From the NCBI RefSeq assembly GCF_003950515.1, contig NZ_NGJS01000005.1, forward strand, positions 1 to 64,000: a stretch of 64,000 nucleotides of DNA, given 5' to 3'. Below, piece by piece: positions 56,509 to 64,000 of the stretch. A model generated the notes under the pieces. That model was not told the origin of the DNA. It ran no database searches and saw only the letters and a list, made by a program, of their open reading frames with translations. The number at the start of each line of letters is the position of its first letter. Within the stretch, counting starts at the first letter, position 1. The translations under genes and the position numbers were made by a program. Source of the DNA: Vagococcus vulneris. Its GTDB lineage: Bacteria; Bacillota; Bacilli; Lactobacillales; Vagococcaceae.

Positions 56509-58398
56509 TTAACTGTCAGCAAACTCACTTAAATATTCCCATCGCTCTATCATCTGATCCAACTGATGCTCTTTCAGAGACAATTCTTTTTGTAAGTCTT
56601 GCAACTTTCCAGCATCATTAGAAAACTTAACCATTGTATCATTGATCTCAGCAATCACATCTTCTAAACTATCAATATCAGTTTCAATCGTCTTCCATTC
56701 TTGTTGTTCCTTATAGGTTAACTTATTTTTTTCCTTCTTCACCTCAACTGGCGGTTCAATGTCTTGCCACTCTCTAGTTTCAGAACTTTCAACTACCTCC
56801 TCAGTATCTGATAAAAGATAATCCGACATTAAACCATAAAAAACCTTAATCACGCCACTTCCTTTGAAAATTAACAGCTTATCCATTGTTTTATCCAAAA
56901 AATATCGGTCATGGCTGACGGTAATTACTGCACCCGGAAAAGTTTCTAAATAATCTTCCAATATTGTTAACGTTTCAATATCTAAATCATTCGTCGGCTC
57001 ATCTAACAACAAAACATTAGGATGTTGAATTAAAATATTTAAAAGATACAATCGACGTTTTTCTCCGCCGGATAATTTTGAAATCAAGGCTCCATGCATA
57101 TGTCTCGGAAATAGAAAACGCTCCAACATCTCTGTCACACTAATTGTTGTACCATCATTTTGTTTGACTTGTTCAGCTTTTTCTTGCAAATATTGAATCA
57201 TACGTTTTGATTCATCCATCTGCTCATTTTCTTGTGTATAGTAACCAATTTTGACAGTCTCACCAACATCAATTACACCACTATCAATAGTCAATCGACC
57301 GCTGATTAAGTTTAAGAGTGTTGATTTTCCACTGCCGTTTTCTCCGGTGATCCCTAACCTCTCGCGCGATTGAACTAACATCGAAAAATCATTTAGAATA
57401 ATTTTATTGTCAATTTTATAGTAAGCATGTTTAACATCAATAACTTTTTTGCCCAATCTTTGTGTGGCTACAGAAAAACTCAAATCATCAGTTCCTTGCT
57501 GATTATTCACCGACTCTTTTAAATCATTAAATCGATTAATCCTTGCTTGCTGTTTTGTTCCTCTACCTTGGACACCGGCACGCATCCAAATAAGTTCTTG
57601 TTTGTACAGTTGCTTATTTTTATGGATTTGTTTTTCTTCAATTTCTTCTCGTTCTGCGCGTTGATTTAGGTAAACTTCATAATTCCCTTGGTATTCGTAT
57701 AAATTACCATGTGAAAGTTCAAGTATGCGATTAGTCACACGGTCTAAAAAGTAACGATCATGTGTTGTTACTACTAAAGCTCCTTTATATTGTTTCAGAT
57801 AATTCTCTAACCACGCAATACTTTGATAATCTAAATGGTTAGTTGGTTCATCTAAAAGTAGCAAATCAGGCTCCTGTATTAAAACTTGTGCTAAACCTAA
57901 ACGTTTTTTTTGCCCACCAGACAACTCAGAAACTCGCTTATCTAGAAAAAGAATGCCCAACTTGCTTAGAATAGTTTTTGCATTAGTATCCGCTATCCAA
58001 GCATCCTCTTGATTCATTCGTTCTTCAGCCTTAGTATAAGCTGCTTGAAATTGTGGATTTGCTCCATCCGATGCTAAATCAGCTAGTGCTTTTTCATATG
58101 ATTTAACAGCTCGCATAATCGGTGACTGGCTGTCAAACACAACATCTATCACCGTAGCATCGTTATCTAATTCTGTTTGCTGTGACAAATAACCAATCTG
58201 ATAATCATGCGGATGATCGATTTCACCGTTCTCAGCATTGTCTTTTTCAGCTAAAATAGACATAAGTGTCGACTTTCCGGTACCATTAATGCCGATTAAA
58301 CCAATTCTATCTTTTTCTTTAATTAAAAAAGAAACATTATTTAACAGAATCTTTTCACCGTAAGATTTTGATAAATTATCAGCTCTCAATATTTTCAT
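56509..58398 (-). CDS. ABC-F ATPase, Uup/YfmR-like
   Basis: A 629-residue soluble protein with two ABC domains and no membrane part. First Walker A GINGTGKST (about 36), LSGGQKKRLGLAQVL and LLLDEPTNHLD; the arm and linker region RAGVQGRGTKQQAR; second GENGSGKST (about 350), LSGGEKRRLYLL and LLLDEPTNDLD. A C-terminal coiled coil (about 550-629) marks the Uup/YfmR subtype, which acts on ribosomes rather than transport. Start ATG 58398 has SD AGGTGA. Confidence 0.9.
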   Translation of the reverse strand: MKILRADNLSKSYGEKILLNNVSFLIKEKDRIGLIGINGTGKSTLMSILAEKDNAENGEIDHPHDYQIGYLSQQTELDNDATVIDVVFDSQSPIMRAVKSYEKALADLASDGANPQFQAAYTKAEERMNQEDAWIADTNAKTILSKLGILFLDKRVSELSGGQKKRLGLAQVLIQEPDLLLLDEPTNHLDYQSIAWLENYLKQYKGALVVTTHDRYFLDRVTNRILELSHGNLYEYQGNYEVYLNQRAEREEIEEKQIHKNKQLYKQELIWMRAGVQGRGTKQQARINRFNDLKESVNNQQGTDDLSFSVATQRLGKKVIDVKHAYYKIDNKIILNDFSMLVQSRERLGITGENGSGKSTLLNLISGRLTIDSGVIDVGETVKIGYYTQENEQMDESKRMIQYLQEKAEQVKQNDGTTISVTEMLERFLFPRHMHGALISKLSGGEKRRLYLLNILIQHPNVLLLDEPTNDLDIETLTILEDYLETFPGAVITVSHDRYFLDKTMDKLLIFKGSGVIKVFYGLMSDYLLSDTEEVVESSETREWQDIEPPVEVKKEKNKLTYKEQQEWKTIETDIDSLEDVIAEINDTMVKFSNDAGKLQDLQKELSLKEHQLDQMIERWEYLSEFADS

Positions 58399-58462
58399 GA
58401 TTTCACCTAATTTCAACTTAATCTTTTATATTCTAACAGATTTAGACCAACGCTTCAAACTG

Positions 58463-58511
58463 CAAAAAAAAAGCTGGCAATTAACCCACATTAAAAGTTA
58501 ACTGCCAGCTT
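58463..58511 (-). terminator. Terminator of the unknown 152-residue protein gene
   Basis: AAGCTGGCA (58471-58479) pairs with TGCCAGCTT (58503-58511), extended by TTAAC/GTTAA, then a T-run on the minus strand. Confidence 0.85.
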
Positions 58512-58536
58512 GTTAAATTATGATTGTAATTTATAA

Positions 58537-58995
58537 TTAAAATTTATCTCCATAAAAATCAGTCACTGTTTTATTTTCATCAATGACAATGTATAACTTA
58601 TTATCTCCAGAGATTTGAGTTGTTTGATAAGAATTATCCAATCCTTCTTGACCTGGTGTCCCTTTATCTTTATATGGGAAGTAAATCAAATCACTTGTAC
58701 CATCATTAAAATGAATACCCATTTTTTCAATATCCTGATATTTTAAAGCACGACCAAACATGCCTGACTCTAACCCACCTTGATTAATATCATCAGTTTG
58801 TACATGATCTGCTTCTTCAAAAATTTCAATTTTAATTCCTTCGCATGGATTAATCTTTTGGAATTCACTACCGTTAATGCGTCCATAACTTGTCGTCACG
58901 TGACGAATCCATAAATCTCCAATATAATCACGGTCTATTGTCCATGTTTCACCGTTTCTAAAATAGAATTTAAAAAAAGTCATTTCTTTTGACAT
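58537..58995 (-). CDS. Uncharacterised soluble protein (152 residues)
   Basis: I do not recognise a family. It is acidic, aromatic-rich and without signal or membrane helices. It opens MTFFKFYFRNGETWTIDRDYIGDLWI (split) and contains GRINGSEFQKINPCEGIKIEIFE and a late SGDNKLYIVIDENK stretch, suggesting a beta-rich fold. Excellent SD (GAGGAGA), own terminator, and clean codon use make it a real gene. It stands between the ABC-F gene and a thioesterase gene. Confidence 0.75.
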   Translation of the reverse strand: MSKEMTFFKFYFRNGETWTIDRDYIGDLWIRHVTTSYGRINGSEFQKINPCEGIKIEIFEEADHVQTDDINQGGLESGMFGRALKYQDIEKMGIHFNDGTSDLIYFPYKDKGTPGQEGLDNSYQTTQISGDNKLYIVIDENKTVTDFYGDKF

Positions 58996-59095
58996 GCTAA
59001 TCTCCTCTTTCTAAATAAGTTATCTTTATTACACTGATAGTATAACATGAAACGAACCCAAATTAAACGACTTTATTAATTATTTCACAAATTTT

Positions 59096-59455
59096 CTAAT
59101 TTTCTAAGTTCTTCATGAATCTTTGACGATTGACGATTACTCTGATGTGCGTGCCTTCAGCGATTTTCGTTCTTTTATCTGCCACTTCAAAAATATATTC
59201 ACTCTTTCTTTTTTCAAATTTTTTTTCAATAATTTTAACTACAAAAGATTGACCAATACCAGTTGGATGCAAATGCTGACAAGAAATGGATACACCAACT
59301 GATGTCTGTTCTTGAGATAATCGTTGTTTCATGAAGTCGCGACAGGTTTCTTCAACTGCTGCTATTAAACTTGGAGTCGCTAAAACAGGTAAATCACCAG
59401 ATCCCATAACCTTCGCAGTCATAGTATCCATCACTAAAAATTCTTTCTCATACAT
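59096..59455 (-). CDS. Hot-dog fold thioesterase (FlK-like)
   Basis: A 119-residue hot-dog thioesterase-like protein resembling the fluoroacetyl-CoA thioesterase family. Pattern: VMGSGDLPVLATPSLIAAVEETC (split, about 16-38), HLHPTGIGQSFVVKI (about 61-75) and a closing KIAEGTHIRVIVN. The acyl-CoA substrate is unknown. ATG overlaps the end of cca by 8 bases; SD AGAGGAG. Confidence 0.85.
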   Translation of the reverse strand: MYEKEFLVMDTMTAKVMGSGDLPVLATPSLIAAVEETCRDFMKQRLSQEQTSVGVSISCQHLHPTGIGQSFVVKIIEKKFEKRKSEYIFEVADKRTKIAEGTHIRVIVNRQRFMKNLEN

Positions 59456-60662
59456 TTTTTAACAACTCCTCTTTACAATGATTTAATAAGCATTTTTTTT
59501 CATTTGGTAGCTGATTAAATAAAACAGCATCTGCTAATTTACTTAATATATCACCTAACCACTTACCAGGTTTTAAATCAAATTCAATCAATAGATCATT
59601 ACCAGAAATTGCTAAATCTTGCAAAGAATGGATTGGCAAATCCTGATAAGCATACTGATATTTACTGCAGTCTCCGGACTCACCTGTGTACTCTAATAAT
59701 TGTTCGACGAGTGTCACGGTCTCAAAGCCTGCTTGGTAAAGTGCTTTAACCGACCAACTTTTACATTCTCTGCGCTTCTTAATGAACAACATAGCTGAAG
59801 AAACAGACTGGATTAATTTATTAGGTAGTTTCCAACTTTTCATCCACTTCGCAGTATTGGCTACATTGAGAGAATCCATCAACAAAGCCCAAGCCAACTC
59901 TTCAGTCTTGATTTGTCTGTGAATGCGATTTTGAAAGAGGTTGAGACCAAAAAGTTGTTCAGACATTCCCGGACAAAAATTATTGCATCCCGAAGCAATA
60001 AAAAGACCGACTCCGGTTGCAGCATCTCTCCCCAACATTAATTTTACCCACTCAATACAAATACGTTCGATTGATATTTTTTCCAATAAATAACTATTTT
60101 CGACAATTGCCGCAAAAGTTTCTTCTTCTATTATAAATCCCAATTGTGACGCAAAACGTAGCCCACGCATCATTCTTAAAGCATCTTCGCTGAAACGTTC
60201 ATGAGGATTACCAACAGCTTTAATTTGTTTTTTCTCAATCGCCTCAATTCCATTAAACAAATCAATTATTTCTCCAGTCTCAGTCATTGCGAGTGCATTC
60301 ATCGTAAAATCTCGACGTTTTAAATCTTCGATTAATGATCTGACAAACGTTACTTTATCCGGTCGTCTAAAATCTTGATACGTTGATTCTGTACGGAAAG
60401 TAGTCACTTCATATTGATTATCTTGCCACAACACAAGTACTGTCCCGTGCTCGATTCCGACATCAATGGTTCGATTGAAAATTGCTTTAATTTCTTGTGG
60501 ATATGCACTGGTAGCAATATCAACATCATGAATTTTTTGACCTAAAATAATATCACGAACACTGCCACCAACAAAATAGGCTTCATAACCAGCATCTTTA
60601 ATTTTTTGAATTATCGGAGCAGCTGCTTTAAATTCTTCGGGGAAATCATTCTTTTCTATCAT
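59448..60662 (-). CDS. cca: CCA-adding tRNA nucleotidyltransferase
   Basis: Adds or repairs the 3' CCA of tRNA. A 404-residue class II enzyme with [13 protein letters not shown] (about 28-40), the metal-binding HDVDIATSA (DxD, about 44), [10 protein letters not shown] and [19 protein letters not shown] overlaps the dapB stop (ATGA). Operon ypjD-dapB-cca-thioesterase. Confidence 0.95.
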   Translation of the reverse strand: MIEKNDFPEEFKAAAPIIQKIKDAGYEAYFVGGSVRDIILGQKIHDVDIATSAYPQEIKAIFNRTIDVGIEHGTVLVLWQDNQYEVTTFRTESTYQDFRRPDKVTFVRSLIEDLKRRDFTMNALAMTETGEIIDLFNGIEAIEKKQIKAVGNPHERFSEDALRMMRGLRFASQLGFIIEEETFAAIVENSYLLEKISIERICIEWVKLMLGRDAATGVGLFIASGCNNFCPGMSEQLFGLNLFQNRIHRQIKTEELAWALLMDSLNVANTAKWMKSWKLPNKLIQSVSSAMLFIKKRRECKSWSVKALYQAGFETVTLVEQLLEYTGESGDCSKYQYAYQDLPIHSLQDLAISGNDLLIEFDLKPGKWLGDILSKLADAVLFNQLPNEKKCLLNHCKEELLKNV

Positions 60663-61459
60663 AGTAAATGTTCCAATCCATAATATAATTTATTTACTTC
60701 CATAACTTGCTCACAAGCAAGCGCAACACCAGACATAAAAGATGAACGATTATAGCTGTCATGACGAATAATTAAACCTTCACCTTCACCACCAAATTGC
60801 ACCTCTTGATGGGCAACTAAACCAGGTAATCTGATGCTATGAATCCTCATCCCATCATAATCTGCGCCTCTTGCTCCCTTAATCTGCTCCAATTCTTCCG
60901 GAGCTCCTTGTTTCACTGTAGAGCGAACTTCTGAAATTAGTTCAGCCGTTTTTATGGCAGTCCCACTAGGTGCATCTTTCTTTTCATCATGATGCAATTC
61001 AATAATTTCAATATTTGGAAAGTACTTTGCGGCTTTTTGTGAAAACTCCATCATTAATATTGCTCCAATTGCGAAGTTTGGTGCAATAAGTCCGCCTAGT
61101 TGATACTGATCAGCTACGTCTGCCAACTGTTCGAACTCCTCAGTTGAAATACCAGTTGTTCCAACTACCGGCCTTACTCCGGCTTCAATTGCTGTTTTTA
61201 CATTTTCGAAAACAACATCGGGTGATGTAAAATCAATCCAAACATCTGCATTTTTCACGCTAGACAAAGCTTTTTTTGGTGAATTAAAAACTGGTATAGT
61301 AGAAATAACCGTTGAGTATACTGGTATTTCATTTAAGAATGTGACCTTCGAATGACGATCTATTACACCAACTAAATTTAAATTTTTGTGGTTCAAAACC
61401 ATCGACGTACAAGCAGTTCCCATTTTCCCACTATAGCCTGCTATAAGTACATTAATCAT
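60659..61459 (-). CDS. dapB: 4-hydroxy-tetrahydrodipicolinate reductase
   Basis: Second step of the lysine/diaminopimelate branch, needed for wall peptides. 266 residues with NAD(P)-binding [13 protein letters not shown] (about 4-16), [10 protein letters not shown], and the catalytic [16 protein letters not shown] (about 150, His and Lys). Although the frame is open for 29 codons further upstream, the usual DapB start is at 61459, SD AAAGGA, overlapping the ypjD gene by 8 bases. Confidence 0.95.
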   Translation of the reverse strand: MINVLIAGYSGKMGTACTSMVLNHKNLNLVGVIDRHSKVTFLNEIPVYSTVISTIPVFNSPKKALSSVKNADVWIDFTSPDVVFENVKTAIEAGVRPVVGTTGISTEEFEQLADVADQYQLGGLIAPNFAIGAILMMEFSQKAAKYFPNIEIIELHHDEKKDAPSGTAIKTAELISEVRSTVKQGAPEELEQIKGARGADYDGMRIHSIRLPGLVAHQEVQFGGEGEGLIIRHDSYNRSSFMSGVALACEQVMEVNKLYYGLEHLL

Positions 61460-61802
61460 GTTCGCGTTCATCCTTTCTTTCAAATCGGAATTTGTCTCGC
61501 GTGTTAAATTTTTCCATATTTCGATGGAAGGCATCTGATAAATCAATACTTAAGGAATTTGCCATAATAATCAAAACAATCAATACATCACCGATTTCCT
61601 CTTGCATTTTTTTAATCGGTTCATCTTTTTTCTTTTTTTTATCGCCATAAATATGATTGACTTCTCGTGCCAATTCACCTACTTCTTCGGTCAATCTTGC
61701 TAACTGTGATAATGGCGGAAAATATCCAGTTTTAAACTGCTGAATATACTTATCAACTTCTTGCTGCATCTCGTACAACGTCTGTTTCTCATCTTTATCC
61801 AT
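61452..61802 (-). CDS. ypjD: MazG-like nucleotide pyrophosphohydrolase, YpjD-like
   Basis: A 116-residue all-helical MazG-family enzyme. The metal-binding pattern [12 protein letters not shown] (about 38) and [15 protein letters not shown] (about 67) supplies the acidic ligands. It probably removes non-canonical nucleoside triphosphates. First gene of the ypjD-dapB-cca operon; SD TTGGAGTGG. Confidence 0.9.
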   Translation of the reverse strand: MDKDEKQTLYEMQQEVDKYIQQFKTGYFPPLSQLARLTEEVGELAREVNHIYGDKKKKKDEPIKKMQEEIGDVLIVLIIMANSLSIDLSDAFHRNMEKFNTRDKFRFERKDEREHD

Positions 61803-61934
61803 ACCACCACTCCAAATCTCTTCATTAATATACTAATCATATTAAAAAAACTTTAGATAATCAATCAACTATTCCTTGTTGTGTAATAATGTCGGTGCTA
61901 TGATTGATAAAGGGTAGAAAAGGAGTTGCATCAA

Positions 61935-62819
61935 ATGAAATTATCTAAACAAATTTTTAAAGATGGTATCATGATTTTTATCGGTACAAGTATTTTTAGT
62001 TTTGGTCTGGTTAATTTTAACATGGCCAATAATTTAGCTGAAGGTGGGTTAACTGGTATTACGTTAATTATTTATAATTTGTTTCATGTTAAACCAGCTA
62101 TATCAACGTTCATACTAAACATACCTTTAATTTTAATTGGTATAAAACTATTAGGATTTCGCCCAATCTTTTATACATTTATCGGCACAATCTCATTAAC
62201 TGTAAATCTATGGTTTTGGCAAGATAATCCAATTAGTATTTCAGTACATCACGATATGCTGATTGCAGCCTTATTAGCAGGTATATGTGGCGGAATCGGC
62301 AGCGGTATTGTTTATCGAGCAGGCGGGACCACTGGAGGAACCGATATTATTGCACGAGTTATTGAAAAAAAAATGGGCTTTACGATGGGAAAATCATTAC
62401 TTTTACTTGATGTCGTTGTTCTTTTGCTCTCATTAACTTATTTAGATTTAAGAGAAATGGTTTATACATTGATTACTGTCTTTGTCTTTAGTCGTGTTGT
62501 GGATATGGTTCAAGAAGGTTCATATAATGCTAAAGGTATTCTAATTATTTCTGACCATAATCGAGAAATAGCCGAAACAATTATTAATGAATTAGCACGA
62601 GGAGTCACTTTTCTTAAATCAGAGGGAGCTTTTACGAGTAAAGAGCGAGACGTTATTTACTGTGTAACTAGCTTATCAGAAATTACCAAAATTAAAGAGA
62701 TTTGCGCTGAAAAAGATCCCAATGCATTTATCACAATTATGGATGTTAAAGATGTTTTAGGTGAAGGCTTTTCATACGATTCTCTCTCAGAGGATAAAAA
62801 AGTATCATTAAAAAAATAA
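61935..62819 (+). CDS. YitT family membrane protein (DUF2179), copy 3
   Basis: 294 residues, with five or so membrane helices (GLVNFNMANNLAEGGLTGIT and GGTTGGTDIIARVIEKKMG are typical) and a C-terminal DUF2179 domain (about 210-294). The start is ATG 61935, nine bases after SD AAAGGAG; an in-frame TTG lies at 61926. Single gene, divergent from ypjD. Third family member in this window. Confidence 0.88.
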   Translation: MKLSKQIFKDGIMIFIGTSIFSFGLVNFNMANNLAEGGLTGITLIIYNLFHVKPAISTFILNIPLILIGIKLLGFRPIFYTFIGTISLTVNLWFWQDNPISISVHHDMLIAALLAGICGGIGSGIVYRAGGTTGGTDIIARVIEKKMGFTMGKSLLLLDVVVLLLSLTYLDLREMVYTLITVFVFSRVVDMVQEGSYNAKGILIISDHNREIAETIINELARGVTFLKSEGAFTSKERDVIYCVTSLSEITKIKEICAEKDPNAFITIMDVKDVLGEGFSYDSLSEDKKVSLKK

Positions 62820-62821
62820 AT

Positions 62822-62860
62822 AAAAGTGTCGGCAAATAAAAACTGCCGACACTTTTTACT
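62822..62860. terminator. Bidirectional terminator between YitT copy 3 and ypiB
   Basis: A perfect 13-bp stem AAAAGTGTCGGCA (62822-62834) with TGCCGACACTTTT (62844-62856), with T on both sides. Confidence 0.88.
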
Positions 62861-62912
62861 TATTACTTTAACTTATCAAGAATTCATCAATTAATTCTTA
62901 CTAAATAAAGAT

Positions 62913-63455
62913 CTACTTCCCGATAGTTTCCATCAAATCATTATACTCTTTACTAAACTTAATAAACTGATCGTGATCGTTATATTCAAGTGATTGATTT
63001 ATCTTATGCTCAAGAAATTTTTTTCGAAATTGATTATTTTCTTGATCGAATTCTCGTTCAAAACGATCATAAAATTTAGTTGCATCTAATATTTCAATGG
63101 AATATGGATTGTCTTCAATAATAGACTGATACAACATTAAACTTTCAGAATCAACGAAATCAATCTCCATATACAACGTCTGACGCCAATTCATACGAAT
63201 TTCATGAAAAATCTGTTCGGGATCAGTAAATGTTTTTTGATCTTTATACAAAACTATTCCTTGACGCGTCGAGTGATTATCAGAGATAACCAATCCTCTA
63301 GGTGTTATATCAGCTTGCTTAACAAAATTTGTTTTAGTCAAAATAATTTCATGATTTAAAATATAATTTAGAATCCAGTATGCTTCTCTTTGTTTTAGAG
63401 GAACTGACTGTACAAGCCAATTCACAAATTTTTTCTTATTTTCTACTTGTACCAT
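62913..63455 (-). CDS. ypiB: YpiB family protein (UPF0302 plus IDEAL motif)
   Basis: A 180-residue protein with the YpiB N-terminal domain (KKFVNWLVQSVPLKQREAYWILNYI, split) and a C-terminal acidic helix resembling an IDEAL motif (INQSLEYNDHDQFIKFS). Function is not established. The start ATG 63455 has SD GGTGA; the ATG at 63467 would overlap the ypiA end. It follows ypiA directly. Confidence 0.88.
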   Translation of the reverse strand: MVQVENKKKFVNWLVQSVPLKQREAYWILNYILNHEIILTKTNFVKQADITPRGLVISDNHSTRQGIVLYKDQKTFTDPEQIFHEIRMNWRQTLYMEIDFVDSESLMLYQSIIEDNPYSIEILDATKFYDRFEREFDQENNQFRKKFLEHKINQSLEYNDHDQFIKFSKEYNDLMETIGK

Positions 63456-63456
63456 T

Positions 63457-64000
63457 CTAATCACCATCCATCATTTGTAATAGCTCAGCGACCTCTATAT
63501 CATCAGGAATCATCTCTAGATAATGATTTAACCATCTTTTTGCATCATTTATTTTTCCTTCTTCTCTTAAAAACAAGCCGTAATCTCTTGAAAAATCAGC
63601 TTCTTCGGTAAGTTCTGCTTGTGCAGAATCATAAGCTTTAGCTGCATTATCAAATTCTTCTATACCATTATAAGCTTGGGCAAGATACCACTGAGCATAC
63701 CCCTGACCCTGATTATCCAGCTGACCTATCAATTCAATCACTTCATCAAACGATTCCTCTTTCAATAATAATTCTGCTAATTTTAATTTTGAAAAGTCAC
63801 TATCTTCTTCTAAGGCTATTGCTTGATTCAAATAATTTTTCGACTGTACCACATCACCCAACTGATAAGAAATAAGCGAGGCAAGATGATATAAATTGAT
63901 ATCATACGGGTTTTTATCAATTCCTGCTATTACAACTTCCTCAGACTCCGCATAACGCCCTTCATCAACCAAGACTTGTGCTAACGGATAGTATGCTTGC
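63457..64000 (-). CDS. ypiA: Tetratricopeptide-repeat protein YpiA, C-terminal part (runs off the right edge)
   Basis: About 181 codons of helical repeats are visible, such as NLYHLASLISYQLGDVVQSK, QWYLAQAYNGIEEFDNAAKAYD and FLREEGKINDAKRWLNHYLE, each 34 residues apart: TPR units. The frame is open to the window edge (QAYYPLAQVLVDEGRYAE), so the gene continues. Relatives in Firmicutes act as scaffolds. It is upstream of ypiB in the same operon. Confidence 0.85.
   Translation of the reverse strand, partial: QAYYPLAQVLVDEGRYAESEEVVIAGIDKNPYDINLYHLASLISYQLGDVVQSKNYLNQAIALEEDSDFSKLKLAELLLKEESFDEVIELIGQLDNQGQGYAQWYLAQAYNGIEEFDNAAKAYDSAQAELTEEADFSRDYGLFLREEGKINDAKRWLNHYLEMIPDDIEVAELLQMMDGD

Overview
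The window is AT-rich, densely packed chromosome from a low-GC Gram-positive bacterium. Gene content fits Lactobacillales, most likely Enterococcaceae or a close relative such as Vagococcus. The evidence is a FabT-type fatty-acid operon with FabK, an MsrA/YozE/YpmS/YpmR block, T-box leaders, a PmrA-like exporter and a non-proofreading DnaE. No rRNA or tRNA gene is present to confirm the genus. Almost everything is core metabolism. I found no prophage, CRISPR array or defence island. The only mobile element is the edge of an IS200/IS605-family copy at the left end.

Layout. 1-10 kb: IS200-type transposase start, then pyk and pfkA (glycolytic pair), dnaE, a DUF2929 membrane protein, a PmrA-like MFS exporter and an AzgA-family purine permease. 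10-18 kb: a CofE-domain protein, then an eight-gene thiamine salvage operon (ykoEDC-tenA-thiW-thiM-thiE-thiD) behind a TPP riboswitch. 18-24 kb: small membrane proteins of unknown function, including a two-gene coiled-coil pair and two paralogous four-helix proteins, plus DUF697 and an iron-ADH family enzyme. 24-28 kb: a methionine T-box driving metQNP, and a YitT protein. 28-37.7 kb: the complete fatty-acid operon fabT-fabH-acpP-fabK-fabD-fabG-fabF-accB-fabZ-accC-accD-accA behind three tandem FabT-operator promoters. 37.8-41 kb: a second YitT, a nitroreductase, a zinc-ribbon membrane protein and a DAHP synthase gene broken by one amber codon. 41-45 kb: pheST behind a phenylalanine T-box, then an HxlR regulator. 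45-55 kb: HD protein, TrmH-type methylase, acyP-yidC, CtpA protease, yozE, msrA, ypmS, ypmR, DegV and a PAQR/hemolysin III protein. 55-64 kb: folA, thyA, an ABC-F protein, an unknown protein, a thioesterase-cca-dapB-ypjD operon, a third YitT, ypiB and the 3' part of the TPR gene ypiA.

How it works together. Most regulation visible here is by RNA: a TPP riboswitch, a Met T-box, a Phe T-box and many intrinsic terminators, several shared by convergent genes. The fatty-acid operon is instead controlled by a transcription factor (FabT) at repeated operators, with an internal terminator after acpP that should raise ACP relative to the downstream enzymes.

The strongest unusual observations are four. 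The FabT promoter region is triplicated. The thi leader adds a 9-bp hairpin that buries the ribosome binding site on top of the riboswitch terminator. Transcription is attenuated between acpP and fabK. The DAHP synthase gene carries a single nonsense codon. I did not find a convincing new multi-gene system; the best unexplained gene set is the membrane/coiled-coil pair at 18.7-20.2 kb.
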